Shown here: piece by piece, positions 25,697-36,239 of the stretch
Position numbering within the stretch: the first letter of the stretch is position 1
Layout: every line of letters starts with the position of its first letter
DNA from: an uncultured Pseudomonadota bacterium
GTDB taxonomy: Bacteria; Pseudomonadota; Gammaproteobacteria; Burkholderiales; Rhodocyclaceae
Reading direction: 5' to 3'
DNA: 36,239 bases
NCBI GenBank assembly: GCA_903951825.1
Contig: CAJBDJ010000061.1
Location: 1 to 36,239, forward strand
The notes under the pieces: generated by a model
The model's database searches: none
Seen by the model: the letters and a program-made list of their open reading frames with translations, nothing else
Told to the model about the DNA's origin: nothing
Made by a program: the position numbers and the translations under genes

Positions 25697-26641
25697 TTAA
25701 ACGACGGCGCCGTCGTCGTTGGCACCGTCACTGACTTTCGGCTTGCTGATGAACTGTTCGCGGGAGACCCCCAGCCACATGACCAGTGGACTGGCGACCA
25801 AGACCGAGGAGTAGATACCGAACAAAATGCCGATGGTCAGTGCCAGCGAAAAGTAATACAGCGTTTCGCCGCCGAAGATCAGCATCGAGAGCACCATCAA
25901 CTGGGTGCTGCCGTGCGTGATGATGGTGCGGGAAATCGTGCTGGTGATGGCGTGATCGAGCACCTGTGGCGTCGTCAGGCCGCGCACTTTCTTGAAGGTT
26001 TCGCGCACGCGGTCGAAAACGACGACCGACTCATTGACCGAATAGCCAAGCACGGCAAGCACCGCCGCCAGCACCGAGAGCGAGAACTCCCATTGAAAGA
26101 AGGCGAAGAAGCCAAGAATGATGATCACGTCGTGCAGGTTGGCGATGATCGCCGAGATCGAGAAGCGCCACTCGAAGCGAATGGCGAGATAAATCACGAT
26201 GCCGATGATGACCAGCAATAGCGCCATTGCCCCATTTTCGGCGAGTTCCTTGCCGACCTGCGGGCCGACGAACTCGACGCGGCGCAATTCAGCGCCCGGT
26301 GCTTCGACGTTCAGCGAGGCCATCACCGATTCGCCGATTTGCGCCGATTTTTGATCGGCTTTAAGCGGCAGGCGAATCATCACGTCCTGCGACGAACCGA
26401 AATTTTGCACGGCGTAGTCGTTGAAGCCGGCTTTGCCGAGGGCGCCGCGAATCTGTTCGAGGTTGGCCGCCTGCTGGTAATGCACTTCAATCAGCGTGCC
26501 GCCGGTGAACTCCACCGACAGATGCAGCCCCTTGGAGAACAGAAAAACAACGGCGAGCAGAAAAGTCACCAGGGAAATGATGTTGAACTTCAGCGCATGG
26601 CGCATGAAGGGAATGTCTTTGTGAATGCGGAAAAATTCCAT
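25697..26641 (-). CDS. secF: SecF, protein-export membrane subunit
   Basis: 314 aa, six membrane helices. FTGGTLIEVHY near the N-terminus and GYSVNESVVVFDRVRE are the family signatures. With SecD and YajC it assists SecYEG using the proton gradient. It starts 9 bp after secD. The C-terminal tail is acidic (SDGANDDGAVV). Confidence 0.97.
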   Translation of the reverse strand: MEFFRIHKDIPFMRHALKFNIISLVTFLLAVVFLFSKGLHLSVEFTGGTLIEVHYQQAANLEQIRGALGKAGFNDYAVQNFGSSQDVMIRLPLKADQKSAQIGESVMASLNVEAPGAELRRVEFVGPQVGKELAENGAMALLLVIIGIVIYLAIRFEWRFSISAIIANLHDVIIILGFFAFFQWEFSLSVLAAVLAVLGYSVNESVVVFDRVRETFKKVRGLTTPQVLDHAITSTISRTIITHGSTQLMVLSMLIFGGETLYYFSLALTIGILFGIYSSVLVASPLVMWLGVSREQFISKPKVSDGANDDGAVV

Positions 26642-26650
26642 GGCTGTTCC

Positions 26651-28528
26651 CTACTTTTTTTCGTTGGCCGTAGCCATGCCGGGTTTCCATATTTGCCCGA
26701 TGGCGACCTTGGTGAGCTTTTTCTGGCGGCCGTAAACCAGATTGACGAGACCGCGTGAAACGACGACCGACGAGAAAATCGAGGTCAAAATGCCGAGGCA
26801 GTGCACAACGGCAAAGCCGCGCACCGGGCCGGAGCCGAAAATGAGCAGGGCGAGGCCGGCGATCAGGGTGGTGATGTTGGAGTCGAGAATGGTGCCGAAG
26901 GCGCGCTGGTAGCCTTCCGAAATTGCCCCTTGCGGCGGCATCCCGTTGCGCAGCTCCTCGCGTATGCGCTCATTGATCAGGACGTTGGCGTCAATCGCCA
27001 TGCCCAGTGTCAGGGCAATCGCGGCGATACCCGGCAGGGTCAGCGTGGCCTGTAACAGCGAAAGCAAGGCGACCAGGAAAAGCAGGTTGGAGGCCAGCGC
27101 AATGACCGAAATAACACCGAATATCTGGTAATAAACAATCATGAAGACAGCAATGGCGACAAAGCCCCACATCGTGGACTGGAAGCCTTTTTTGATGTTT
27201 TCGGCACCGAGGCTGGGGCCGATGGTGCGTTCCTCGATGATGTCCATGGGCGCGGCGAGCGAGCCGGCGCGTAGCAACAGGGCGGTGTCGTTGGCTTCAA
27301 CGGTGCTCATGCGGCCGGAAATCTGTACGCGGCCGCCGCCGATTTCGCTGCGGATGACCGGCGCGGTGACGACTTCGCCCTTGCCTTTTTCGATCAGCAG
27401 AATGGCCATGCGCTTGCCGATATTGTCGCGGGTGACATCCTTGAAGATGCGCGCGCCGGCCGAGTCGAGGGTCAAGTGAACGGCGGCTTCGTTGGTCTGG
27501 TTGTCGAAGCCGGGCTGGGCATCGGTCAGGCGGTCGCCGGTCAGAACGACCAGTTTTTTGACCAACAGCGGCTGGCCGCCGCGCTCGGTATACAGCTCGC
27601 TGCCAAAGGGCGGGTTGCCGGCAATGGCGGCGTCGAGGGCGCCGGCGCTGTCATCAACCATGCGGATTTCGAGGGTCGCGGTGCGCCCAAGGATGTCCTT
27701 CGCCTTGGCCGTATCCTGCACGCCCGGCAGTTGCACGACGATGCGATCGCTGCCTTGCTGCTGAATCACCGGCTCGGCAACGCCGAGTTCGTTGATCCGG
27801 TTATGCAGGGTGGTGATGTTTTGCTTGAGCGCCAATTCGCCGATTTTTTTCTGGGCTTCCGGTTTCAGCGTGGCGACCAGACGGAGGTCGGTGCCGTCGC
27901 CCTGATCGACAAGGATCAGGTCAGGCTGGTTGTCGTCGATAACATTGCGCGCCTTGTCGCGGGTTTCAGCGTCACGGAAGCGCACGACCAGGCGCTCGCC
28001 TTCGCGGCCGACGCCGCCATGGCGCAGATTTTTGTCGCGCAGCGCCGTCCGCAGGTCGGCCGCTGTTGAGTCCAGCTTCTTGGTCAGGGCGCCCTTCATG
28101 TCAACCTGCAAGAGGAAATGCACGCCGCCGCGCAGGTCGAGGCCGAGATACATCGGTAGTGCGTGCAGCTTCGTCAGCCATTGCGGCGATGCCGTCAGCA
28201 GGTTGAGGGCGACGACGTATTGCGGGTCGCCGCTCTCCGGATTGAAGGTTTTTTCCAGAACGTCCTTGGCCTTGAGCTGGGTATCGGTGTCAAGAAAGCG
28301 GGTCTTGACGCCGTTGAAATCCAGCTGCATCCCGTTGTGCGCGATGCCGGCAGTTTTCAGGGCGTCTTCGACGCGCGCCCGCGTGGCGTCATCGACCTTG
28401 ATCGTCACTTTGGCGCTGGAAACCTGCACCGCCGGCGATTCGCCGAAAAAGTTGGGCAGCGTGTAGACGAAGCCCAAGAGCAGCGCGCCGGCGATGATGA
28501 GGTATTTCCAGAGGGGGTAGCGATTCAT
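26651..28528 (-). CDS. secD: SecD, protein-export membrane subunit
   Basis: 625 aa from the ATG at 28528 (MNRYPLWKYLI), the standard SecD start and close to the 615 aa of the E. coli protein. The frame extends 20 codons further to an ATG at 28588, but that start lies inside a hairpin and encodes an atypical leader. A large periplasmic domain (DLRGGVHFLLQVD) is followed by five C-terminal helices with ALTLGMAIDANVLINERIREEL. It acts with SecF in late steps of protein export. Confidence 0.95.
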   Translation of the reverse strand: MNRYPLWKYLIIAGALLLGFVYTLPNFFGESPAVQVSSAKVTIKVDDATRARVEDALKTAGIAHNGMQLDFNGVKTRFLDTDTQLKAKDVLEKTFNPESGDPQYVVALNLLTASPQWLTKLHALPMYLGLDLRGGVHFLLQVDMKGALTKKLDSTAADLRTALRDKNLRHGGVGREGERLVVRFRDAETRDKARNVIDDNQPDLILVDQGDGTDLRLVATLKPEAQKKIGELALKQNITTLHNRINELGVAEPVIQQQGSDRIVVQLPGVQDTAKAKDILGRTATLEIRMVDDSAGALDAAIAGNPPFGSELYTERGGQPLLVKKLVVLTGDRLTDAQPGFDNQTNEAAVHLTLDSAGARIFKDVTRDNIGKRMAILLIEKGKGEVVTAPVIRSEIGGGRVQISGRMSTVEANDTALLLRAGSLAAPMDIIEERTIGPSLGAENIKKGFQSTMWGFVAIAVFMIVYYQIFGVISVIALASNLLFLVALLSLLQATLTLPGIAAIALTLGMAIDANVLINERIREELRNGMPPQGAISEGYQRAFGTILDSNITTLIAGLALLIFGSGPVRGFAVVHCLGILTSIFSSVVVSRGLVNLVYGRQKKLTKVAIGQIWKPGMATANEKK

Positions 28529-28552
28529 TTTTTGCGAAGGCGTAATGGAGGA

Positions 28553-28624
28553 TGGGGGATCGGTGAGGGTAGGGCGGTTATCCGCCATCCCCCAGCCCTG
28601 AAAACGCTTAGAGCGTTTTCAGGG
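28553..28624. other. Structured yajC-secD spacer (nested hairpins)
   Basis: Three inverted repeats lie here: outer TGGGGGAT (28553-28560) with ATCCCCCA (28587-28594), inner GGCGG (28573-28577) with CCGCC (28582-28586), and a separate perfect 13-bp repeat 28596-28608 with 28612-28624 that contains the yajC stop codon. No T-run follows on the minus strand, so these are not simple terminators. They could regulate secD translation or mRNA processing. Confidence 0.6.
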
Positions 28625-28931
28625 TGCCTTTGGGCAGAACCAGGCCGATGGAAGGCTTTTGCACGACGACTTCGGTATTGGCAGCGATTTCGACGGTGAC
28701 GTAGCTGTCGCCGACCTTGGTGACGCGACCAACGATGCCGCCCTGGGTCACCACTTCGTCGCCCTTGGCCAGCGCGGCGAGCAGCGCCTTGTGCTCCTTG
28801 GCTTTTTTCATTTGCGGACGAATCATCAAAAACCACAGGACGACGAACATCAGGATCAAGGGCAGCATCTGCGTCAGGCCACTCATTGGGTCGGCAGCGG
28901 CGGCAGTTTGAGCGTGGGCAAGACTAATCAT
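28608..28931 (-). CDS. yajC: YajC, Sec translocase accessory subunit
   Basis: 107 aa from the ATG at 28931 (MISLAHAQTAAAADP). One membrane helix (MLPLILMFVVLWFLMIRPQ) is followed by the typical KKAKEHKALLAALAKGDEVVTQGG segment. The frame is open far upstream through the end of tgt, but those codons are a shadow of tgt. It lies 43 bp after tgt in the conserved tgt-yajC-secDF order. Confidence 0.95.
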   Translation of the reverse strand: MISLAHAQTAAAADPMSGLTQMLPLILMFVVLWFLMIRPQMKKAKEHKALLAALAKGDEVVTQGGIVGRVTKVGDSYVTVEIAANTEVVVQKPSIGLVLPKGTLKTL

Positions 28932-28974
28932 GGTTGAAACTCCGGATAGCAGGTCAGGGAAGCGCGCGATTCTA

Positions 28975-31123
<2,149 letters not shown>

Positions 31124-31132
31124 CGACCGGAA

Positions 31133-32206
31133 TCAGGCTGCGGTCATCGGCGGGTAATCGGTGTAGCCGACCGCTCCTGGTGTATAAAAAGTTGCCGGAT
31201 CGGGCTGATTGAGGGCGGCACCGGCCTTGATCCGTGCCGGCAAATCGGGATTGGCGAGAAAGCTGGTGCCGAAGGCGACGGCATCGAGTTGGCCATCGGC
31301 GATCGCCTGATTGGCCTCTTCCGCGCTGTAGCCCATGTTGCCGATCAGTACGCCGCGGTAGGCGGTGCGGATCGGCGTCAGGACATCGCCGCTTTGCTGC
31401 TGGAAAAAGTCGCTGCGCATGACGTGCAGGTAGGCGAGGTCAGCCTCGTTGAGGCGCCTTGCCAGCCAGGTGGCAAGCGCCAGCGGGTCGCTGTCGATCA
31501 TGCTGTTGAAGCTGTTGAGCGGGGAAATGCGCAGGCCGACGCGCTGGCTGCCGCAGACCTCGGAGACAGAGGCAAGTACTTCGAGCAGCAGCCGGGCGCG
31601 GTTTTCAAGCGAGCCGCCATAGGGGCCGCTACGCTGATTGGCGCCGTCACGGAGAAATTCGTCGAGCAAATAGCCGTTGGCGCCATGTACTTCGACACCA
31701 TCAAAACCTGCGGCCAGAGCATTTTCGGCGGCCTTCCTGAAACCGGCAACGATGCCCGGCAATTCGTCATCGCGCAGCGGGCGCGGCATGACATAGGGCT
31801 GCTTGCCTTGCGGGGTGTGCACTTCATCGCCGGTAATCGCCAAGGCGCTGGGGGCGACCGGTTGGGCGCCGTCGTTGAGCAGCGGGTGGCAGGCGCGGCC
31901 GCCGTGCCAGATTTGCAGAAAAATACGCCCGCCGGCGGCGTGTACCGCGTCAGTGACAAGTTTCCAGCCGCTGATCTGGGCGGCGGAATAAATGCCCGGT
32001 TCCATCCAGAAAGCCGAGTTGCCCTCGATCGCCATCGTCGCCTCGGCAATGATCAGGCCGGCACTGGCACGCTGCGCGTAATGCTCGGCCATCAGCGGGG
32101 TGGGAACGTGATCGGCGGTGGCACGGCAGCGCGTCAGCGGCGCCATGAAAATACGGTTGGCGAGGGGCAGCGGGCCAAGGGAAATGGGACGGAACAGGTG
32201 GTTCAT
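31133..32206 (-). CDS. Old yellow enzyme family NADH:flavin oxidoreductase (NemA-like)
   Basis: 357 aa TIM-barrel FMN protein. APLTRCRA near residue 22 gives the FMN-contacting Thr, IWHGGRACHP follows, and VEVHGANGYLLDEFL carries the His/Asn substrate pair. Such enzymes reduce activated alkenes, N-ethylmaleimide or nitro compounds with NAD(P)H. The physiological substrate is unknown. It begins the run toward queA and tgt; a 161-bp gap separates it from ubiC. Confidence 0.92.
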   Translation of the reverse strand: MNHLFRPISLGPLPLANRIFMAPLTRCRATADHVPTPLMAEHYAQRASAGLIIAEATMAIEGNSAFWMEPGIYSAAQISGWKLVTDAVHAAGGRIFLQIWHGGRACHPLLNDGAQPVAPSALAITGDEVHTPQGKQPYVMPRPLRDDELPGIVAGFRKAAENALAAGFDGVEVHGANGYLLDEFLRDGANQRSGPYGGSLENRARLLLEVLASVSEVCGSQRVGLRISPLNSFNSMIDSDPLALATWLARRLNEADLAYLHVMRSDFFQQQSGDVLTPIRTAYRGVLIGNMGYSAEEANQAIADGQLDAVAFGTSFLANPDLPARIKAGAALNQPDPATFYTPGAVGYTDYPPMTAA

Positions 32207-32367
32207 TGGAATACGCTCGCTTTTCGAAAAATGAATGCTGGACTATATGGGGACGGACTGCGGAAGTGCAAGACGGCTTCGCCGGGGGGGCGCGATTCCC
32301 GGCCAGCGCCAATTACCCCGCGATAAACCCGGCAATCGGCCTCGCGGCGGGTGCCTGTGGGTGCCTT

Positions 32368-32886
32368 TTAGGCGCCGATTTGCCCAATGCCGGGCAAAAA
32401 CACCTCGGTCACCAACAAGGCTTGCCGTCCGAGGCGATGCACTGAACGCCGCGCCCACAATTCAGGCGTCCCGCCAGCCCATGTCGCCGCCCGTTGATGC
32501 AGGGGGTGAGCGGCGTCCAGCTTGCAAAACTCCAACGGCTCGCGCTTGAAACCGGGGCAGGTGAATAACAAGGAGCCGAGCGAACGACTGGCCAATCCAT
32601 CAAGCCAGCGGCTCAAGCGCCCCCGGCTTGCGCTGAGCAGGACGGAATGGGCGAAAATCACCGGCACGCCATCACACTCCAGAATCACCTCGCGACCGCG
32701 CAGCAAGCCGCGCGATCGACTTTCGCCGGCCACCGGGGGCAACCAGCCGGAGCGCAGCAGATGCACCCGAAAACAGCGGCAATGACGCTGACAACGCGCG
32801 GTCAGCGACCCCGGCTCACGCAACCAGGAGGCCAGCCTCGCGGCGGGTGCGCCATGCCGCAATTGGCGATGCCATGGCCGACGCAT
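32368..32886 (-). CDS. ubiC: UbiC, chorismate--pyruvate lyase
   Basis: 172 aa from the ATG at 32886 (MRRPWHRQLRHG), near the usual 165. It has GSLTARCQ, the REVILECDGVPVIFAHSVL strand, SLGSLLFTCPGFKREPLEF, ELWARRSVH and TEVFLPGI with the expected catalytic Glu. It makes 4-hydroxybenzoate for ubiquinone. The open frame to 33006 overlaps the DUF192 gene. Gap of 2 bp after DUF192. Confidence 0.9.
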   Translation of the reverse strand: MRRPWHRQLRHGAPAARLASWLREPGSLTARCQRHCRCFRVHLLRSGWLPPVAGESRSRGLLRGREVILECDGVPVIFAHSVLLSASRGRLSRWLDGLASRSLGSLLFTCPGFKREPLEFCKLDAAHPLHQRAATWAGGTPELWARRSVHRLGRQALLVTEVFLPGIGQIGA

Positions 32887-32888
32887 CG

Positions 32889-33326
32889 TCACTGCGGCCG
32901 CGGCGCCTTGTCGATGCCATTGATTTTGCTGCCCGGCTTGATTCCGCGCTGGGCAAACCAGCCAAGATTCATTTCCAGCGCATAACGCGCCGGCACCCTG
33001 GCGCAATGGTTGTCTTCGGTTTGCGGACGCATGTCTTCAATATTGATGATGCGCCCCTCGTCATCAATGAAAGCCACCGAAAGCGGCAACAAGGTATTGC
33101 GCATCCACATGCAGTGGGCGTTGCTTTGCGGGAAGACAAAAAGCATTCCGCGCTGCGCCGGCATGGTTTTGCGGTTCATCAGACCGAGCATTCGCTGCGC
33201 CTGATCGGCAGCCACTTCTGCCTCAATCCGGTGCATACCGGCACTCAATTCGATCAGCGGCACCTCGGCCTGCGCCAGTGCGCAACCGACGAGCAGGACG
33301 AAGCCGGCAAACACTTGTCTGATCAT
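32889..33326 (-). CDS. DUF192 family exported protein
   Basis: 145 aa from the ATG at 33326. The N-terminus is a signal peptide with a possible lipobox (LVGC) or signal peptidase I site (ALAQA). The DUF192 pattern is clear: RMLGLMNRKTMPAQRGMLFVFP, MWMRNTLLPLSVAFID and a FAQRGIKPGSKI end. Function unknown. Overlaps the preceding small gene by ATGA. Confidence 0.9.
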   Translation of the reverse strand: MIRQVFAGFVLLVGCALAQAEVPLIELSAGMHRIEAEVAADQAQRMLGLMNRKTMPAQRGMLFVFPQSNAHCMWMRNTLLPLSVAFIDDEGRIINIEDMRPQTEDNHCARVPARYALEMNLGWFAQRGIKPGSKINGIDKAPRPQ

Positions 33327-33589
33327 CGCTGCTTCGCTTTCCGGGTTGGCTTGGCTGATCTGGCCGCCTTGGAGGGCGGCGTCCGGGCTTTTTTGGCAGA
33401 CGCCTTTTTCTTCGTCCCGGCCTGCTTCAGCGAAGGCTGGGTCGGTGCCGTGCGCTTGACGTAAGGCGCCACGTCGTTGGTGCTGATGACCACCGCCGAC
33501 GGGTCTTCTGCCGCTCGCGGCGCTGCCTGTCCCGGCGTAGCCGCCACCATCAAACAGCCCAGCAGCACATATTGAATCTGTCGTTTCAT
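33323..33589 (-). CDS. Small exported Lys/Ala-rich basic protein
   Basis: 88 aa: a signal peptide (YVLLGCLMVAATPGQAAP), then a low-complexity tail rich in K, A, R and P with no known domain. GAGGTGAGC precedes the ATG and the stop overlaps the DUF192 start as ATGA, which supports a real gene. Function not known. Confidence 0.65.
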   Translation of the reverse strand: MKRQIQYVLLGCLMVAATPGQAAPRAAEDPSAVVISTNDVAPYVKRTAPTQPSLKQAGTKKKASAKKARTPPSKAARSAKPTRKAKQR

Positions 33590-33608
33590 TGCTCACCTCA
33601 ACTTGCGA

Positions 33609-34169
33609 TTACTTGAATTGTTCCATTCCGCCGTCGATCTGCCGCCACTCGCCGACACCCAGTCGACCCAGCGTTTGCGTACCGATCGCGGCACGAATCA
33701 GGCGCAGCGTAGGATAACCGATCGCCGCCGTCATCCGTCTGACCTGACGGTTCTTGCCCTCGCTGATGCGTATCTCCAGCCAGGAAGTGGGAATTGCGGC
33801 GCGAAAGCGGATCGCCGGCAGACGCTCCCAAAGCTCGCACGGCGCCTCGATGCGCCTGACTTTGGCTGGCTTCGCCGTGAAGTCGGAAAGCACAATCCCG
33901 GCACGTAAACGCGCCAGCGCCACCTCATCAGGCACGCCCTCGACCTGCGCCCAATAGGTTTTTTCCAGCTTGTAGCGCGGATCGGCAATCTTTGCCTGCA
34001 ACTGGCCATCGTCAGTCAGGATCAACAAGCCTTCGCTGTCAGCATCGAGCCGGCCGGCAACGTACACCCCCTTGAGCGGAAGCAACTCGCCCAGCCCCCG
34101 CCATTTGCCTTGCGCCGTAAATTGGCTGAGAACGCCATAGGGTTTGTTCAAAAGAACAATGGTGGACAT
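33609..34169 (-). CDS. rluE: 23S rRNA pseudouridine synthase RluE-like
   Basis: 186 aa, RsuA/RluE type without an N-terminal S4 domain. The catalytic motif is GRLDADSEGLLILTDDG, with NKPYGVLSQF at the start and ISEGKNRQVRRMTAAIG later. In E. coli RluE modifies U2457 of 23S rRNA. The gene is divergent from the sensor gene. Confidence 0.92.
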   Translation of the reverse strand: MSTIVLLNKPYGVLSQFTAQGKWRGLGELLPLKGVYVAGRLDADSEGLLILTDDGQLQAKIADPRYKLEKTYWAQVEGVPDEVALARLRAGIVLSDFTAKPAKVRRIEAPCELWERLPAIRFRAAIPTSWLEIRISEGKNRQVRRMTAAIGYPTLRLIRAAIGTQTLGRLGVGEWRQIDGGMEQFK

Positions 34170-34439
34170 CTGCCTGAACTCCCGCTGTTGAACGACCTTG
34201 AAATTCTGAGCGATTTCAAACAGCGGCGGAAGAATTTCTGCAAGATTGATAACCTGCGCCGAATTGATATTGAATATACTGCGCCTATGACCAAAGGCGT
34301 GTATTTTCCCAAGTCAGCACCGCCAAACAATGATTCAAGTTTCACCTTGTCTGCGCCGATAACTGTCCTGTTGAGGCAAAATTGCGCGAGACCAGCCCCG
34401 AGGTTGGCCACAGAACACCAACGGGGAGAGAGAAATGTT
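34170..34439. other. Intergenic region rluE/sensor
   Basis: 270 bp. An open frame continues through it from 34110, in phase with the sensor gene, but its codons do not look like protein. It probably holds both promoters; no clear boxes were identified. Confidence 0.35.
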
Positions 34440-36110
34440 GTGCGTTCGACTATCTTACTGATCTGGGGATTTTGTCTGGCTCTGCTTGCCGCACTGGCGA
34501 CCGGAGCCTACCTGATTCATCGGGAACAAACCGTGGGCGGCCTGAATTCGGCATTGTCTTACGCACGCCTGTCGGCGGAGCACGTTGGCAACGCCTTGCA
34601 CGCTGCCGACCTGACGACGCTCGATGCGGCCGACCATCTGCCGCAGATCGACAAACTTCCGGAAAGCCTGGCTGACCCCATTCATCGCGAAACGCTGATT
34701 CGCAAGGAAATCACGAGCGTTCTGAGTGCTCACGCCGCCCGGCTGGCGAACTATCCGGAAGCCGTGATAGGAGATGCCAATGGCCGCCTGATCGCCTCCT
34801 CCAGTGAAGCCGACCCGACTGAAAGCATGGCGGGGCGCAGCTTCTTCAACGATCTGAAGCAGGGGACGCGCGGTGCTATCGCTATTTCGGCTGCTTTCCG
34901 CAGAACGACGAGCGGTCCCATGGTGATGCTGCTGGCGCGCCGCTTGGAGCAGGAAAACGGCGAGTTTTCCGGTTTTGTCGGAGTGGCGCTTGACATCAAC
35001 AAACAATTCGCAAGCTTCCAGGGCGGGCTTGGTCTGCCGCCCGATGCGCATGTCGCCATCTTCAGTGAGGACGGGCGCTTGCTGACACGTTTTCCACAAC
35101 TTGAAGAATATCTCGGCAAGCCTCCGCCGTCGCCGAGGGTGGTTGAGCTGCTCAGCAACCATCAAACAGAAAGCGTCGCCCTCGGCAAGTCGGTATTTGA
35201 CGACAATATGCGCGCCTATGCCGTGCGCGACGTTCCCGGCTATCCGGTCAGGGTGCTTGTCTCGTTATCGGAAGATCAGTACATGGCCTACTCGCGTAGC
35301 TTCAACAACTACGCGATCAGCGGCGGCATAGTCGCCATTCTGCTGGGCGGCCTGCTGTCTTTTCTGGCAATTCGCAAGCAGCAAGCAGACACCCTGCTCT
35401 CCCAGGAGCGTCAACGACGCATCGACGATCTCAACGAAATAACGACGGCGGTTCCCGGCATCATCTTCTCGTTTCGCCGGACAAGCGATGGAACGATGAG
35501 CCTCCCCTACGTCAGCAGTCGGGTTGAAGCACTGTATGGCACCCGTGTTGCCGTGCTGAAAAATACCGTGACGCCAATGCTTGATCGCATCCATCCCGAG
35601 GATTTGCCGCGATTCATTGAATCAATCGAGCATTCAGCCCGCCACTTGTTGGCCTGGAACGGCAAGTGGCGCTACCGGAACACGGCGGACGAATGGCGCT
35701 GGATGGAGGGGCACTCGCAACCTGCGCGTGAGCCGGATGGCAGCATCCTCTGGCACGGCTACGCCGCCGATGTCACCGAGCGCCAAAATGCGGCCGATCT
35801 CGAAACCGAGGTCAGTGGCCTCGTCAAGGCCGCCCAGGACTCACTGATGGCGCATGTCGCCGTACTTGATCGCGAAGGTGTCATCATTTCGGTCAATGAC
35901 GGATGGCGGCGCTTCGCCGAAGAAAATCAGCGGGAAGCCGGGATCACTGACCCAAGAACCGGCATAGGCACCAACTATCTGCAAATTTGTGCAATCGCGA
36001 CCGGCGATTGTTCGGGCGAAGCCTCGTTGGTTAACGCCGGCATCAAGGCCGTGCTTGGGGTTCTAAGCCGGAACCCCAGAAATTTCCGTCAGCCGATTAA
36101 CGTGACTTAG
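34440..36110 (+). pseudogene. Membrane PAS-domain sensor, truncated at the 3' end
   Basis: From the GTG at 34440 (after a GGGGAGAG region): a membrane helix (4-25), an approximately 240-residue extracytoplasmic Cache-type domain (LANYPEAVIGDANGRLIASS, FFNDLKQGTRG), a second helix (NYAISGGIVAILLGGLLSFLA), a PAS_3-like domain (YVSSRVEALYG to HGYAADVTERQ) and a second PAS (HVAVLDREGVIISVNDGWRRFAEEN, GTNYLQIC). After NAGIKAVLG the protein leaves the PAS pattern and ends 18 codons later, so the remaining PAS residues and an output domain (kinase or GGDEF/EAL) are missing. A longer frame from 34110 exists but its N-terminus is not protein-like. Confidence 0.8.
36057..36077. repeat. GGGGTTC/GAACCCC inverted repeat at the break in the sensor gene
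   Basis: GGGGTTC (36057-36063) and GAACCCC (36071-36077) flank a 7-base loop exactly where the PAS homology ends. A GGGG start is common at Tn3-type tips, but the sequence does not match the left-hand Tn3 repeat, so the element type is open. Confidence 0.45.
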
Positions 36111-36138
36111 CTGGCCAGTGCCTCGATGCTGGATGTGC

Positions 36139-36239
36139 TCATTTGCCTCGCTCCTGGGCTCTGGCACGAATCAATCGGCCAAGGGGCCACGAAGCGAAGA
36201 CCAGCAGCATCACGCCTATCGGATACCAAGGCGCGAAGA
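36139..36239 (-). CDS. C-terminal fragment of a small membrane protein (runs off the window)
   Basis: On the minus strand the frame ending at 36139 reads 32 residues, including WYPIGVMLLVFASWPLGRLI then RARAQERGK, which looks like a real membrane helix with a basic end. It presumably belongs to the element that interrupts the sensor gene. An 11-codon frame (36142-36107) overlaps its stop as ATGA but is too short to call. Confidence 0.35.
   Translation of the reverse strand, partial: FAPWYPIGVMLLVFASWPLGRLIRARAQERGK

Noticed and set aside
25697..25730. CGACGGCGCCGTCG palindrome as a terminator
   Set aside because: Lies inside the secF coding end and has no T-run on the minus strand.
28529..28588. 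SecD start at 28588
   Set aside because: Adds an atypical leader located in a hairpin; homologous SecD proteins begin MNRYPLWK as at 28528.

Overview
The window looks like a chromosomal segment of a sulfur-oxidising betaproteobacterium, probably near Rhodocyclales or Sulfuritalea-type lineages. That placement is inferred from gene content, GC-rich codon use and protein style; no database search was run. Mobile elements disrupt both ends.

Left edge (1-2368): an IS21-family element, of which only the istA start and the terminal repeats are inside the window, interrupts the transposase gene of a Tn3-family transposon. The 38-bp Tn3 terminal inverted repeat lies at 2331-2368.

Core (2388-17054, minus strand): a near-continuous dissimilatory sulfite reductase operon in the canonical sulfur-oxidiser order dsrABEFHCMKLJOPN. 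It continues without a break into a DUF4202 gene, a siroheme synthase gene (cysG) and a gene for an exported protein of unknown function. Genes are separated by 0-30 bp or overlap as ATGA/TGATG. DsrEFH pass sulfur to DsrC, DsrAB oxidise DsrC-bound sulfur to sulfite, DsrMKJOP link the DsrC redox cycle to the membrane, DsrL exchanges electrons with a pyridine nucleotide, and CysG plus DsrN make siroheme and its amide.

Divergent cluster (17359-20081, plus strand): a tight five-gene set that starts about 300 bp from dsrA. It encodes a 73-aa protein, an orphan Cas6/Cmx6-like protein with no CRISPR array, a DsrC paralogue lacking every cysteine, a 198-aa protein of unknown function, and a TauD/TfdA-type iron/2-oxoglutarate dioxygenase. 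The shared intergenic region has two copies of an ACCCTTA(G)CGGGT motif 23 bp apart. This cluster is the best candidate here for an undescribed sulfur-linked system.

Middle (20314-25618): rlmA and a diguanylate cyclase (minus strand), then an OprC/NosA-like copper-type TonB receptor and a CRP/FNR-family regulator (plus strand), with several palindromes upstream of the receptor gene.

Right part (25697-36239): a housekeeping run on the minus strand. One group is an OYE-family gene, queA, tgt, yajC, secD and secF; the other is rluE, a small basic exported protein, a DUF192 protein and ubiC. A plus-strand membrane PAS sensor gene is cut off inside its second PAS domain at about 36056, where a GGGG-starting sequence begins, probably the end of another mobile element running out of the window.
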